From Amoebophrya sp. A120 (taxonomy: Eukaryota; Sar; Dinophyceae; Syndiniales; Amoebophryaceae), in the NCBI GenBank assembly GCA_905178155.1, contig CAJINV010000002.1:840780-904779 (forward strand): a DNA stretch of 64,000 bases, read 5' to 3'. Positions 1 to 11,734 of this stretch are shown in pieces (within the stretch, counting starts at the first letter, position 1; each line of letters begins with the position of its first letter). The notes under the pieces are model-generated. The model searched no databases. It saw only the letters and a list, made by a program, of their open reading frames with translations, and was not told the origin of the DNA. The position numbers and the translations under genes were made by a program.

Positions 1-3000
1 ACACCATCCTTTGGTCGTAGGTTATTGGATGGGGATTCAACCCCGGTAATCCCGGATTGAACACGTGTCCCTCTTCATCGTGTTTCAACTCTGATGGTTT
101 TTTCTTCTTGAGTTTTCTCTCTCTTTTCATCGGGAGAGCTTGTTTAGTATCGGGTTCTAACAGTTGCTGTTGCTCCTCTGGCGCGTTATTTTCGTCTTCA
201 AAGTCATCGTCTTCCTCAATGTCGATTTCCGCATCATTACCCGCTGCTTCGCCCTCTCCTTCGATGTAATTATCTGGCGGACCAATATTTCTATCACCGT
301 ATGCAGCTGCTGCATCATCGTCGTCACCCCCTTCGATGAAGTCCTCTTCTTCTAAAACCGTGTCGTCCACTGCAGCGGACTCCCCTTCCCCCTCCAGCAC
401 AGCTGGCCCTGCTGTTGCAGTAGTAGTTCTCACAGGTAAAGCGACCCCGTTGATCTGGGGTAAATCCAAACCGTTTTGCTTCACGACGTTGTCGAAGAGG
501 AAAAGTTCTTGCTCCTGTTCGGGGAACGAAGCTTTTGTTTTGGATCGTTCATCGGGGACGACTGATGCGCCGTCGACAAAGTTCTGCTGTTGTTCTTCAC
601 CATCCTCATCTTGTTCCCCATTGTCCTCGTCGTCCTCAAAGGCTAAACGGTGGCGGTGCTTTTCCTTCTTGACTGGAACCTCCTCGTTTTTCACATCAGC
701 CTCTACCTTGTCAACCTCAATCACAACGTCGGCAGGCAGAACTTCCTCCAAGACCGGGGGTGAGCCGATCTCGTCAAGAGCAGCTTGCTGCTGTTCCTGC
801 ATAGAAGTTGTGGGCGCTGGTATGTCAACGGAATCTGCTACAATCTGCACAGCTTATCAAGTGTAAAAATGTCTGGGTCTGGAAGAATGCGCGATTTGTC
901 ATGCAGATTTTCCATATCCCATGAGGTCTGGAATGCAGGACTTAGCATGACAGATTCTGCGCGATCTCTCTCATGCCAATCCTGCATGAGAAACTCCCTT
1001 CCGACTTGGTCAAAACTGGACGACTTTTGGTAATCATGCAATACAGATTTTTGCATGCTTCAGATTTCGCATGACAAGTTGCATTCTTCCAGACCCAGAC
1101 ATTTTTACATTTGATACAGCTTGTTCAGCCACGACCTGGTCGTCCATCGGGGTGGCGAAAACCAAATTGTTTATCACAAGAAAAAAGTGTTACAGTTACA
1201 CATTGTGTTGCAGGTCAAGCAAGACAGGCAAGCTCTGTCATGCCGGATATGCATAGGAGCCTCGTTTAATAGGTGTTTTCCCGTACTAGGATTTCTGCAT
1301 TACAAGTTTTCTCTCTCATGCAGAGAAATTTGTGTTGCTGAATTCACTACAAATGTGTAACTGTAACACTTTTTTCGTGGGATATTGTTCCCAACAGACT
1401 TGCTATTAGCCGGCGTGACAAAGTCCGCCGCACTCGCCGTACTGTTGTTCTGTTGTTGCGACACGACCGACACTTCATTCGCGGTTACAGAGACCATGTC
1501 GCCAGCACTCGGGAGGCTCTGCGACTGGTTATTTGTTACAGTACCATCCACCGCGTCCGGGGACTCGACGAAGGAGGACTCATAAGGGTTGTCGTTGTTC
1601 GCAGGTGGGTAGAGGTCGGAGGGGTTTTTTGTGGAAGAAAAGAGGATTTTCTCCGGGGAGACACTGTCGATTACGATGGCGGGGTTGGTGTTGCTGTTTT
1701 CTTGTACAGGTAGTTCTTCGGGAGCTGGAGTTGGACCTGTAGGTTCCTCTACTTGTGCAGCCGTTTGCAGCGCACCTGCATCAGCTTCTGCTTCCGCAGC
1801 AGCAGCAACAGGTGGCGGCGCAACAGCATCTCCCTCCATAACCGCGCGTTCTTCTGCAGTCGGTTCTGGGACCTGCTCGGCTGGCGGTACAACTACATCT
1901 TCCGTTTCACCGGTGCCGCTCCTGGCGCTTTGCTTGCTTCCCTCTTTGGTGTCTTCTGCTGGCGGAAGTAGGGTTTGTTCTGCGGGCAGCTCGGTTGTTG
2001 CTGCGGCTTCATCAACAGCTCCAGTAAAAGTATCGTCTACAGCAGGGAGCGACAGTTCTTCTGCAGCAGGAGCTGCTGTTTCTGCTTCGCCGACAGCGGG
2101 AGCAGCGGGCTCTGGTTGTTCTGCGGTAACAGGTGGCTCTTCAAAAACTGGTGGCTCAGCTGCACCCTCCGTTCCACCCTCCGTCGGCGCATCAGCATCT
2201 GCAGCCTCCGCTCCTCCGTCTGTCGGAACAGCTGGAGTCTCTTCTGCCCCCTCAGCTTCCCCAGGTGCTGGTGCAGGATCTCCAGGGGCAGCGGTGGTGC
2301 TTTCAACAGCATCAGCAGGAGTGGCTGCAGTGTCCGCAGGTGGAACTTCTTTTGGGGCGTCTTCACTTTCTACGACGGCTTCTGTTGCCGCTGAAACTCC
2401 AGGCTCTTCTTCCACTATCTCCTCCTCCACGACCACATCATCCCCACCGGCAGCTTCACCCTCCGCTTCCAAAACCTGCGGTTGTTCATGTTGACCAACT
2501 GGCATGACAGCTGGTATGTCTTGCAATACGGATTGTTCAACAGGAGCGGAGTTGTCCGGCTCTACTGGAGCGGCGTCTGGGTGTGCCGCGACGTCTTCTG
2601 CTGTTGCAGCTACTGCTCCATCAGGTGGGGCTGGAACTACGGGTGGCTGTGGCTCTACTAGAGCCGTTTCATCTACTTCCTTCGCCGGAGCAGCAGAAGC
2701 TGTAGCGACTGCAGTTTCATCATCCAGAGGGACAACCACTTCATCTGCAGAAACTGCAACTGCGGGCGCAGCACCAGGTGTGTCAGTTTCTGCTGCTACT
2801 GGAAGTGGCTCCGCTACAACTTCGTCTTTATTTGCCGGAGCTGGAGCAGCAGGTGCACCGGCTTCTGGGTCAACACCCGATGGTGCGTCTGGTGTTGCGG
2901 TTGCTTGTTCCTGTGGTACTTCTTCCACCGGAGCAGCAACAACAGGATCTTCTGCACCAGCTGCGACACTTGTAGCTGCTGCTGGAACTTCTCCTGTACT

Positions 3001-5644
3001 AACAGGAGCTGGCTCAACTACACCTGGTGGCGCTGCAGCAGTGTCGCCACCGGTCTCTCCCGCAGCAACCGCTGCTGCTGCTTTCACTTTCTCCTGCCTC
3101 TCCCGTTCCTCCACCGCTGCTAATTCCCTTCTACTCTTCCGAAAAGCGTCCAATGCGGCGAATCTGGAGCTAGAAGAAGACACCTTCGATGCGCCGCCGA
3201 GGCTTTTGGTGTCGTCATCTTTGCTGTTCAGAGCACCTTTATCCGCCAGCAAATAATTCGCTTTCATCGGACTGGCACTATCCGGTGTCGGTTGCATGAA
3301 AAAGTTGTTCGCGTAGTTATCCGGAGTGGAGGCTGATTGTGTTTGTGCTAGAAGACTTTCGGTAGGAACAGCTACTACACCAGGGGAAGGGACTAGTACT
3401 GTTGGTTCCACGCCAGCACCAGCAGCTCCCGCTGTTTGCTTGGACTGCGCACCACCAGCACTGGGCGACGCGGTTTTGCTATCCGCCTTCACCTATCAAA
3501 TGTAAAAATGTCTGGGTCTGGAAGAGCGCACGACTTGTCACGCAGCTTGTCCATGACCCATGAGGTCTGGAATGCAGGACCTAGCGCGACAGATTCTGCG
3601 CGATCTCTCTCGTGGATGCCTATCCTGCATGAGAAACTCCCTCCCGACTTGGTCAAAACTGGACGACTTATGGTAATCATGCAACACAGATTTTTGGATG
3701 CTTCAGATTTAGCATCACAAGTTCCAACCTTCCAGATCCAGACATTTTTACATTTGATATCACCAATTTCATCGCAGCTTGCCACCGCCTTTGACCGGCG
3801 GTTCCTGTTGTCCCGGCTCTTGTTGATTTGGCCAAGACTTTCTGCCACGAAGCGGGCAATTTCTTCTGGTTCTCGTCTAGTTGTGGTTGCTTCTGAGATG
3901 TGTTCGCATCCGCAGCTGGTGGCTGCTCCGTTACAGCAGGACCGGCAGGAGGATCTTCTGGACCACCAGTCACAGTTTCTTCTTCCACTGCTCCTTGTTC
4001 ATCCATCGCCTTTTCTCCAGCACCAGCATCCGCTCCTTCTTTAAACACACTGTCTTTCGACGGCAAGACCTTCTTGCTTTGCGCTGGAGATGTTGTTGAA
4101 GGCGGCTTCATCTGCTCTGCCGACCCGGCAGTTCCTGCGGGAGCAGCTCCTGGTGCGGGAGTTGGTGTAGTGCCTGGACTTGTCGCGCCATCCACACCAG
4201 TTTTCGCCCCTGCTTTATTATTACTCTTCTCACCAGCAGTTGCACTTTTCTTCGATTTGCTACTGCTCTTCGACTTCCCGCTCCTACCACTAACCCCCGA
4301 TTTGTTTCCCACCGTCGACGCCGCGTAAACATCGATCTCCTCAAAATGATGCACCTCCTTCAACAGTTCGTTCTCGTGTACCGTGTCCACGTGTTTGAAA
4401 TGATCAGACACGTAGTTCTGCTGCATCCCGCCGCCATCAAATGCCATCGAAGCTAATCCCCCAGTCCCGTAACTCTTCGGTTTTTCCTCCGCACTGAACC
4501 CTTTCGGATCGACGAGTTTGAGCTTTTTCAACTTCTTCTCAAACTTCCGCCTCTTCTCCGGATCCATGTTCGCGAACTGATTTTCAAACGTCGGTAACTC
4601 ATTTCCCACCATTTTCGACAACAAATGTCGATCTAAATGGTGCTCCGCGCCGGCGGTTAGGGTTGAAACATCCCCGGATTTTTTCACGAACGGGTCGTTT
4701 GTGGAAAGCGGATGAGTTTGGTAGTAGTTTGCGTAGGAGTATGCATTGCAAAAGCATTTTGCACTAGTATAAACCGCATGACAAATTTTCTTTAAAAACA
4801 AAACAGAAGTTTTTGTCATGCTGAAAAACCTAAAGACAGACATCTGTCATGCATGATTGCAATTAGTACGAGTGCGATACAACTTTTGCAGAGCATAAGG
4901 AGACCTGCTCGTGTTCGATCTCCTGCTTGGATTTTTGCTTCTGAGGAACGACAGGTTGATTTTGTGGAGCTTGTTGCTGTCCCGCTGATGATTCCCCACC
5001 GGCGGAGGAGGTTGCAAGTGGTTTTTCCCCCGGTAACATCATCTTCTCCGGGCCGATCTGCTCAATACCTTCGAAATGGTTTGCAACATTCATCCCCGCT
5101 GGGTCGTGCGCTAAGCTCGCTAAGCTGTTTTTTTTCACTTTCGAATATCCATCGCAAAAGCATCGCACTCGTAGTACTGAATCGTAGTCACGCATGATAG
5201 ATCTACTTTTCTACCTCATTTAGCATGACAAACTGCACTTTTGTTTGATCTGGACAAAATTTGTAATGCAATTTTTACTAAAACTAAATGCGATTCCTTT
5301 GCAATGCATACCGGACTGACGTCGACTAACTTCACCTTCGATTTTTTCGGCTTTTTCTCCTTGCCGGTGTAAACGTTGGAGAAGTCGTTTTTGAAATCCG
5401 GTAGTTCGTTTCCGATTAATTGCGACACCATGTCCCTTTCAATGTGTCCCTCCGCGCCGGCCGTGGTGTAACCCGCGGGGTGGGCTTTGATCGCATTTTG
5501 CACCGCCAGGTCGGGTTCTTCGGGTTTGTAGAGGTTGGAGGCAGTCGTCGAGGCTGCGCCCTTTGAACGATGAAACACCTCGATCGGGCGGAGGGTGGAG
5601 GGGTCGGGCGCACCCGGGAACTCGGGCGGCTGCTGGTCGGACAT
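1..5644 (-). CDS. Gene A: large low-complexity protein, 3' end outside window
   Basis: Not recognised. Exons between elements are 5644-5311, 5145-4898, 4739-3760, 3493-1385, 1171-1117 and 854-1, still open at base 1. The ATG at 5644 opens MSDQQPPEFPG. Removing each introner plus one TSD copy keeps a single frame through all five junctions. The N-terminal third holds two diverged copies of one unit (TAGAEGHIERDMVSQLIGNELP and TAGAEHHLDRHLLSKMVGNELP types), each followed by a Lys-rich stretch ending KLVD. A Ser/Lys-rich linker follows. Exon 4 then encodes about 700 residues dominated by Ala, Pro, Glu and Val, probably disordered and acidic. The last visible exon is Gln/Asp/Glu-rich. No catalytic motif, signal peptide or membrane segment was seen. 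A scaffold or structural role is only a guess. The long plus-strand Ala/Ser-rich frames over exon 4 are antisense shadows. Confidence 0.8.
855..1116. mobile_element. Introner family A (gene A)
   Basis: 262 bp. Left end TATCAAGTGTAAAAATG and right end CATTTGATA are inverted copies extending through TGTCTGGGTCTGGAA. TSD CAGCT at 850-854 and 1117-1121. Excision with one TSD copy joins EQA to VQI in frame. Confidence 0.92.
1172..1384. mobile_element. Introner family D (gene A)
   Basis: 213 bp. Inverted ends carry AAAAAAGTGTTACAGTTACA; outer ends TATCACAAG and CGTGGGATA. TSD TTGTT at 1167-1171 and 1385-1389. Excision joins GNN to LVFATP in frame. Confidence 0.9.
3494..3759. mobile_element. Introner family A (gene A)
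   Basis: 266 bp. Ends TATCAAATG and CATTTGATA; long TIR through the TCTGGGTCTGGAA block. TSD TCACC on both sides. Excision joins MKLV to KADSK in frame. Confidence 0.92.
4740..4897. mobile_element. Introner family B (gene A)
   Basis: 158 bp. Ends TATGCATTGCAAAAGC and the inverted CTTTTGCAGAGCATA. TSD AGGAG on both sides. Excision joins HEQVS to YANYY in frame. Confidence 0.9.
5146..5310. mobile_element. Introner family B (gene A)
   Basis: 165 bp. Ends TATCCATCGCAAAAGC and GCAATGCATA. The TSD has diverged (TCGAA versus CCGGA), so this is probably an older insertion. Dropping one 5-bp copy still restores the frame (VSP-EVKKNS). Confidence 0.8.
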
Positions 5645-8114
5645 TTTGATGGCGATCTTGATGTCAGTCTGTCCTCGTCATCTCATAGAAGTCTCAATCC
5701 TCCGGCTTCAGGGTCCATCTTTCCGGTGCGGAGATTGAGTGCCGAATTCATTTCCTCAATCAGAGAGCGTGCGACTCACTGTGACTGAGACAATCCCATC
5801 AGTACAAAACAACCTTCGGAGCAGCTTTTTTGTCCCTCCCCCTCGTCATGCACAGCCACGCTCTTCAGCAGTGCTCAATCATGTCGCTGTGGTGACAAGC
5901 AAGTGTAAGTGAAACCGTGTAGCACCATACTTTACACTCTACTGCTTCACACTGCGGCTCGGCAGCCAAAAGCAAGAACAACTCGTCGGGCGCCGTGAGA
6001 AAGCGCCCAACGCTGACAGACCGACGCGTGACTGCGAAGGCAATCCCCTCTCCTTTCACGATTTAAGACACACACTCTCGGTGACGCCGGCCTGCAAACT
6101 AACACCGCCCGGGAAGAGCGGGGCACGGGGCCAGAGGCCGGCTGCGTCACAGGATACTGCCAAGACATTTCATGCACAGGGCAAAGTCTGTCATTCGTGA
6201 TTCCCAAAGCGACGGACCCCATCCGGCTGCGAAATACGGGCAGCGCTTACAGGGCGGGCGCGCCATGCGCGGCAATGGGCAACGGGCCAACGCCCCACAT
6301 GTTTGAAGTAATGCCCCCGCGTCACTAGGCACCACGCCCATCCATCGCGCTGCCAAAAGGCCCCCCGCGAATGGGGCCAGCAACACGGGAACAGGCCTAG
6401 TACCAAGAGCGGACCGGAGCAGGCACGCCAAACAACCATGCGCGCGCGGCGGCTGCGGGGTCCTCTCGGACATACCGCGCAAGGCCGCCCACGCAGATGC
6501 AGGGCCGCGAGGGATCAAAAACCCCACCGCCGCCGCAGAGGGGCCCGCGCGCGCCCCGGGGCGGCCGGGGCACGCAAGCACTCGAAGGGCAGCGGCAGGC
6601 CCACCGAAGAACCAGCCGCCGCCAATGAATCAAGGGGGCCACCCAGCACACGAAGGGGCGGACACAGGCAACGGCTGGCGTGACGCTTGGCGGAGTCGTT
6701 GGCGCGCCCCATCATGAATGTCGCTGGCCCCGGCGCCTGGCCTGGGAGGATGGCGATTCTACTGGCGGCCGCCCAGTCACTCAGACGCGCGGGCGCGGCC
6801 GGCCGCGCGGCTCCCTGGCTGAGGGAGGCGGCCTGCCCGTCCTGTGCGTCTTGACGGAAGAAGACGGGTCGCCCCATGCATCCATCGCGCCCCACGGCTG
6901 GCTCAGCCCTCTGTCTACGCGTCGGGGCGCGGTGCCTCTCTTTGCTTGCTACATCACAGGTGAGCATCTTGCTTGTTGACATTGCCGTTGTGAAAACTAG
7001 GTAAACACACGTATCTTCGCCACGCACATGTCATCTCTCACTGTTCCCTCACCTTTCATGCCCATGCTTCATCTCGTCGTGCTGCGCCAATACGTGTGAC
7101 AACTCTAATATCTCCTTTTCCTTCTCTCTCTTTCACGGACAACAGCTGTCATTCGGTAGTAATGCTGCCTAGAACAGCAAGGAGGAGAAGAGCGCAACCA
7201 CAACTCAACACTCAGACCCACTCTTGGTTAGTAAAAATGGATAAGGTGGCCTCGCCTCTTGGTCGTCGTGCAGTTCGCTGCAATTCAGAGCAAGCTGCGA
7301 TACAGCATTCTTCTACGAGCTCCGGTAATGCAACAACAAGAGCTAGGCTTTTATAATAAGTTGATGGCGCTAGTTTCAGTTGCGCTCCCGGACTTCACCA
7401 GGCAAACCGCCGGCCCAGGGCCGCGAGCGCTGGCGCCCGCACCAGGTGCGATGGCCGGCAGCACGGGAGCAGGCAGCACACCCGCCAAACCACTACCGCG
7501 GGGCAGCTTCACGCACGACCCTGCCCGACGGCCACGTTCGTAGGTAACGGGCAGGCGCCCAGCGAAGGAGGACACGCAGGCATGAGGGCCAGCGCGGCCC
7601 CTATGCAGGCATGCATACGAAAGCCCTAAGCCGAAACGGGCAGCCACCTGGCCCGCCCCTTCGTTCGGATATTCGCGGCGGCGCGCCGCGCGGCGCCCCC
7701 GAAAGAAGCGCCGGCGCTTCCTGGGCTCGATGCCCCGGCCGGTCCCGCCTAACCAACTAGCAGGAGGGCAGGCGGGGGCGGCCGGCGCTGCCGCGACGGG
7801 CCAGGCCGCCCGGCCTTGTTTCGTCCAAAGATGGGAAATAAAACGGAAAGGGGCCGACACGCGCGACAACTTTGCCGAATGTGATGCGCCCGCTCGGTCG
7901 GATTCAGCAGTTTGTGGAACGTCTCGCCCCCTGCCCCGAAGGTTGTGCCACCAGCGTCATCAGCTCGCTGAGCGCCCGCGGCCTGCTGCGCCAAAATCGC
8001 GCCAACCAACTCGGAGAGAACACGCGCTGCCCCATCCACTAGGCCACCGAAAACGGGGGCCATAAATTTCACGCACCATCGCACACATAGCCTATATTAT
8101 TTGCGAAACAAAGC

Positions 8115-8320
8115 GCCGCGCTTTTACTTCTCACTCCTACAAGACCCGCGCCTCTCTGTCTGTTTCCACGCGGACTTCTACACTCCAAAACCCCTCGCTG
8201 CACTCTCAATACACATAAACGTCGGTGTTCAAATCTCAATGCACTCTCCCTTTTTCTGGCGCCGGCTGAAGCAACAGAAACAAAATGGCCCACAGCAATA
8301 TGAGTAGACGCCTCCTAATG
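8115..8320 (+). repeat. Duplicated CT-rich module, copy 1
   Basis: The segment with CTACAAGACCC, CCCTCGCTGC and CACTCTC...GCTGAAGCA(G)CAGAAAC recurs in the same order at about 9150-9345. Copies are diverged but collinear over about 200 bp. Each follows a GC-rich block containing a CTTGTTTCGTCC(A/G)AAGA motif, which suggests a degenerate unit of roughly 1 kb. Confidence 0.6.
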
Positions 8321-9149
8321 CCGAAGACGTATGACCGTTAGGCGTTTTGTGCAGCGGCCGGCAACCTGCGCTAAAGTAGCATTCTATTCCGAACTTCGTT
8401 TGAAGCCGCGCAGGAGCCAATCTTGTTTTATTCGTCTGACTAACCCGGGCCCGCCAGACCAGGTCGATGGCCCATGGCCGCGAACGCCGGTGGCCGCGCC
8501 CCACCACCGAGGGCAGACAGGCAACACGATTGCCAAAAGCCTTCACTGGGGCGGCCACACCCATCTTACACAGCGCACCAGCCACGAAGCAGGCGCCGGG
8601 CACCTGGCGCCGGGTGTGCTGGTGGCGGCGTGCGTTGCACCGGCCAACGGGCCAAGGAAGCGACAGGCGGCGCCGGCAGCCAGCGGGGCCGCCCGGCGCG
8701 GGCCTATGTGGCACCGCAGCCCCCTGGTGGCGGGCGGGGGGCGAGCCGAGGGGCGGCGCGGGTGCGGCCGGCTCGGCCGCAGAACATTGACAACAGGCAA
8801 ACGGGCCGCGCTACTTGTTTCGTCCGAAGACGACGCGGGTCCTACCGAAACCTTCCCCGCCGCCGGTCGCCTTGGGCGTTTTTTTAGAAAGAAGATCCGG
8901 AATCTGGCCGAGACCGCTCCCGGCCCCCTCGCTCACTCTGTCACACCGGGCGGCGTGGTCCTTTATCCTCCAGGGCAACTTTCCCAGCGAGCTCCTAGCT
9001 GGCTGCGCCAGTAGTTCGGCCAGCTCGGCGAGAAAAGCAAGCGGCGCCCGTTCTCCTGGTCCAGAGGCGGAAGCCAGAAACAAAGAGATGACTACGTGTG
9101 CATTATTTCTGAAACAACATGAGCATCAGCATCACGTCATAATATCATA

Positions 9150-9345
9150 ACTCTGCTACAAGACCCATACACTTCTCTCTCTTCCCATACGCACCCCTAC
9201 ACGCCAAAGTCCCTCGCTGCCCTCTCAGTACCTTCCATCACGCTCTCTCCAACTCACGTGACAAGATTTTAAACCTCAAAAATGCACTCTTCTTCAGTAG
9301 AAGTGACTGGTAGTGCTGCCGCCGGGTGCTGAAGCAGCAGAAACG
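9150..9345 (+). repeat. Duplicated CT-rich module, copy 2
   Basis: Partner of 8115-8320, with the same order of short blocks (CTACAAGACCC, CCCTCGCTGC, GCTGAAGCAGCAGAAAC). It ends about 200 bp before the gene B stop. Confidence 0.6.
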
Positions 9346-9555
9346 AGACAATAGCCACCGAGAACAAACACGTATCGCTGGCCTCGAGGAGGTCCGCGAA
9401 ATCGGCAACAGGGTCTCAATCTACTTTGCCTGATCATTAATTCTACTTGCGTGTCTGTCTTACTCGGCGCTAGCGAAGTTACAGCAACTTCGGGTTGGAG
9501 TTCGTGTAAGAAGTGCTGTATGAACAGCAAGTGCGAATTCCTCTTCCGTATTCTG

Positions 9556-11177
9556 TCAATTATCTCTATCATCCCTGACTTCGTCGGGTACGTTCATTTT
9601 CCCCTGGTCCGCCCCTAAAGCGGCCAGCACGATACACAACAAAATCGCCAGTGTGATGAACGTATGAACTGCAAAACTATCGCACTCGTATAAATCAATG
9701 CATGACAAATTCCCTCAGCGCGAATAAAAATAAAAATTGTAATGCGGATTTTGTAATGCATGATCGCAATACGAGTACGATACTTTTGCAGACGATAGAA
9801 CGCACACAGCATCTGCACGCACTTATCACTCGCCGCTCCCCGCATCAACCCGCTTACCACATGTCTCGTCCGCTGGAGTGTGTTCTATCAAATGTAAAAA
9901 CGTCTGGGTCTGGAAGAGTTGGAACTTGTCATGCGAATTCTGGAATACGAATAGGCAGAAATTTGTATTGCATAAGCGCCAAAAGCTTCCCATTTGTTGC
10001 TATGCAAATAGGGAATTTCTCATGCGGAATAGACATCAGGAGGCCTGCGCAAAACCTGTAATGCTTCTGCGTGCATTAGAGACCAGCTGCGTGATGGTGA
10101 TCCAGAAGATGCATGACAAACTCCTGCAACCTTCCAGACCCAGACATTTTTGCATTTGATATGTTCTGCACGTCGTCCATCTCCTGCATCGTCCTTCCCA
10201 TCCGCTCCTCGTGTGCGTGCATCGTTTGTAACGACCTAGTCCCGATCTGCTCCGCGTCTGCGGCCATCCGGAGAATCCGCTTGAGCGACTCCTCTGTTCT
10301 GTCCTGCAATTTATCCCCCAGTTGTATCGCACGGTTGGATTGCTGTTGCAGCTGAAACTGGCTTGATCCTGCGCTGTTCATCTGCGGGTTTTCCGGATCA
10401 AATTCCGCCCTGACATCGTCTAACCTCCGCTGGTCGACTTGTTCCATGTTTTCGTATTTTCCGAGCAGGTTTTTCGATTTCTGCTGGTTCGTGGAGCGTT
10501 GGATCTCCTTTTTCCGGAACTCCAGCTCCGTTTGTTGCTTCTTCAGCTCGGAACGGAAGTCGGAGAGGGTCTGGATTTGTCGTTGTATTGGGGTTTTGCA
10601 TTACAGAAGTACGACTCTATCTCTAATCGTGTCCTGCATGACAAAAACCTAACAAGCTGCTGCTATGCATGACAAACAACACCTCAGAAAATACCTGTTC
10701 ATACCCGCCCCGAATGACCTCATCCTTGCAGGCGCGGAGCTCCAGCTGCAACGCTTCCAGCAAGTTACGAATATGATGTGCAAAAGCATTGTACCACTCG
10801 TAGCATTGGCGGTACTGCATGACAGATCGACTTCCGTATGCTAATCAGCATGACAATCTCGTCCACTTATTTCCATGCTAGTAGGCGTCAAACTTGCAAT
10901 GCAGTTCCCACTACTAGTAAGTACGATGCTTTTGCGATGCATAACGACACCTCGACACCAGCTGATTACACACGCGAATTTGCGCGGCGGCTTGTCGCGA
11001 CTTTTCCTGTTCCACGTTAGGGTTTTTTGAGGAGGAGCTGGAGCTCGAACTCCCGAAGAGACCACCGCCGCCGCTAGGTCCTTGTCCCTGCAACTGCTGG
11101 ATCGCTTTTTTCAAATCCTCCAGTGCGTCTTTTATCCCCTGCTCCTGGTTTTGCAGGGCTAATTTGGAGATCGACAT
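9556..11177 (-). CDS. Gene B: Qb-SNARE-like tail-anchored membrane fusion protein
   Basis: Exons are 11177-10944, 10771-10695, 10570-10162, 9885-9798 and 9662-9556. The spliced protein starts MSISKLALQNQ, has a Gly/Ser-rich loop, then coiled coil (LLEALQLELRACKDEV; FRSELKKQQTELEFRKKEI). A SNARE-motif stretch follows (DRTEESLKRILRMAADAEQI, then GTRSLQTMHAHEERM), and it ends with a C-terminal hydrophobic anchor of about 20 residues (FITLAILLCIVLAALG) and a short polar tail. This order fits Vti1-type Qb-SNAREs, which drive Golgi/endosome vesicle fusion. The pattern RT...SL.R...MA.DAEQIG..SL is the most Vti1-like part. I could not place the zero-layer Gln with confidence. Bos1/membrin or another Qb type is possible. 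Three introners and one GT-AG intron interrupt it. Confidence 0.65.
9663..9797. mobile_element. Introner family B (gene B)
   Basis: 135 bp. Ends TATGAACTGCAAAAC and CTTTTGCAGACGATA. TSD GAACG on both sides. It splits the codons just before the membrane anchor; excision gives QMLCAF-ITLAIL in frame. Confidence 0.9.
9886..10161. mobile_element. Introner family A (gene B)
   Basis: 276 bp. Ends TATCAAATGTAAAAACG and TTTTTGCATTTGATA. TSD TGTTC on both sides. It sits inside the SNARE coiled coil; excision gives MDDVQN-TLQRTRHV. Confidence 0.92.
10571..10694 (-). other. GT-AG spliceosomal intron (gene B)
   Basis: 124 bp. On the minus strand it starts GTATTTTCTG and ends CAAATCCAG. This joins GYEQ to TLSDFRSEL in frame. 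It has no clear TIR or TSD but carries two copies of the TTTGTCATGC-type motif found in introners, so it may be a decayed introner. Confidence 0.65.
10772..10943. mobile_element. Introner family B (gene B)
   Basis: 172 bp. Ends TATGATGTGCAAAAGC and CTTTTGCGATGCATA. TSD ACGAA/ACGAC (4 of 5). Excision joins LVSRCR to NLLEAL in frame. Confidence 0.85.
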
Positions 11178-11734
11178 GGCGGTTTTGTGTTGCCGATGAA
11201 ATCGGTTCCGCAGTTGCAGCCTTTCTGCTGATTGAAGGGCAGAAGTGCGATGCTGGGTTGTGCGAAAATGTGGTGCAAGAGATGTTGCAATTTTGGTGTC
11301 GTCCCGCCGCCAACAAAATGGTCATGTATCCTTGGTACTTTGCTTCGCGTAGAAAAAGAACTAGATTTATGACGTTTCTACTAGTACGTGCTTAATATGC
11401 GGGAGGAGCGCTATTCGATCTTGTCCTGTACATCGGAGGCGGATCAACAATAACGCAATGGAGATCTTCCAGCCGCGTCACATCAACGATCATTCCATTT
11501 CGATTGTTTCATCAAAACCAGTGGGCCGGCACGAACAATTTTTGAAGACGACCTGGACATCTGAACACCAAGCAGAATCATGACGAGATCATGCGGGAGG
11601 AGCATCTCAGATGCGCTATCTACTAGCCTCAAACGAGAGCAGGCTTGAGCGCATCTATAAGCGTTTACTCTTCAACTTCTTGGAAACAGAAACTCAGAAA
11701 CGGAAACATTCGCGTCGAAAACGTGCTCTGAACG
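11178..11734. other. Intergenic, genes B and C
   Basis: 557 bp between the gene B start and the gene C stop. AT-rich, with short GA-rich stretches and no feature I can support. It should hold the gene B promoter and the gene C 3' UTR. Confidence 0.5.

Larger units (their letters stand above)
5645..9555. other. GC-rich intergenic spacer, no convincing gene
   Basis: This is the 3.9 kb between the start of gene A and the end of gene B. Two strongly GC-rich blocks (about 6060-6960 and 7390-9080) alternate with AT-richer, CT-rich tracts. Open frames exist on both strands in the GC-rich blocks, but they overlap one another, lack recognisable motifs and look like composition artefacts. Part of the region is a degenerate duplication (see the repeat at 8115-8320). 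No introner was seen here. Confidence 0.6.

Noticed and set aside
1631-3256. Long plus-strand Ala/Ser/Gly-rich open frames (287 and 250 codons)
   Set aside because: They lie antisense to gene A exon 4, whose repetitive GCN/GAN codons leave the opposite strand open. No motif or start context supports them.
6147-9083. Many GC-rich open frames on both strands, for example 8331-9014
   Set aside because: Overlapping frames on both strands in very GC-rich DNA with Arg/Gly/Ala-rich products; typical composition artefact with no recognisable family.
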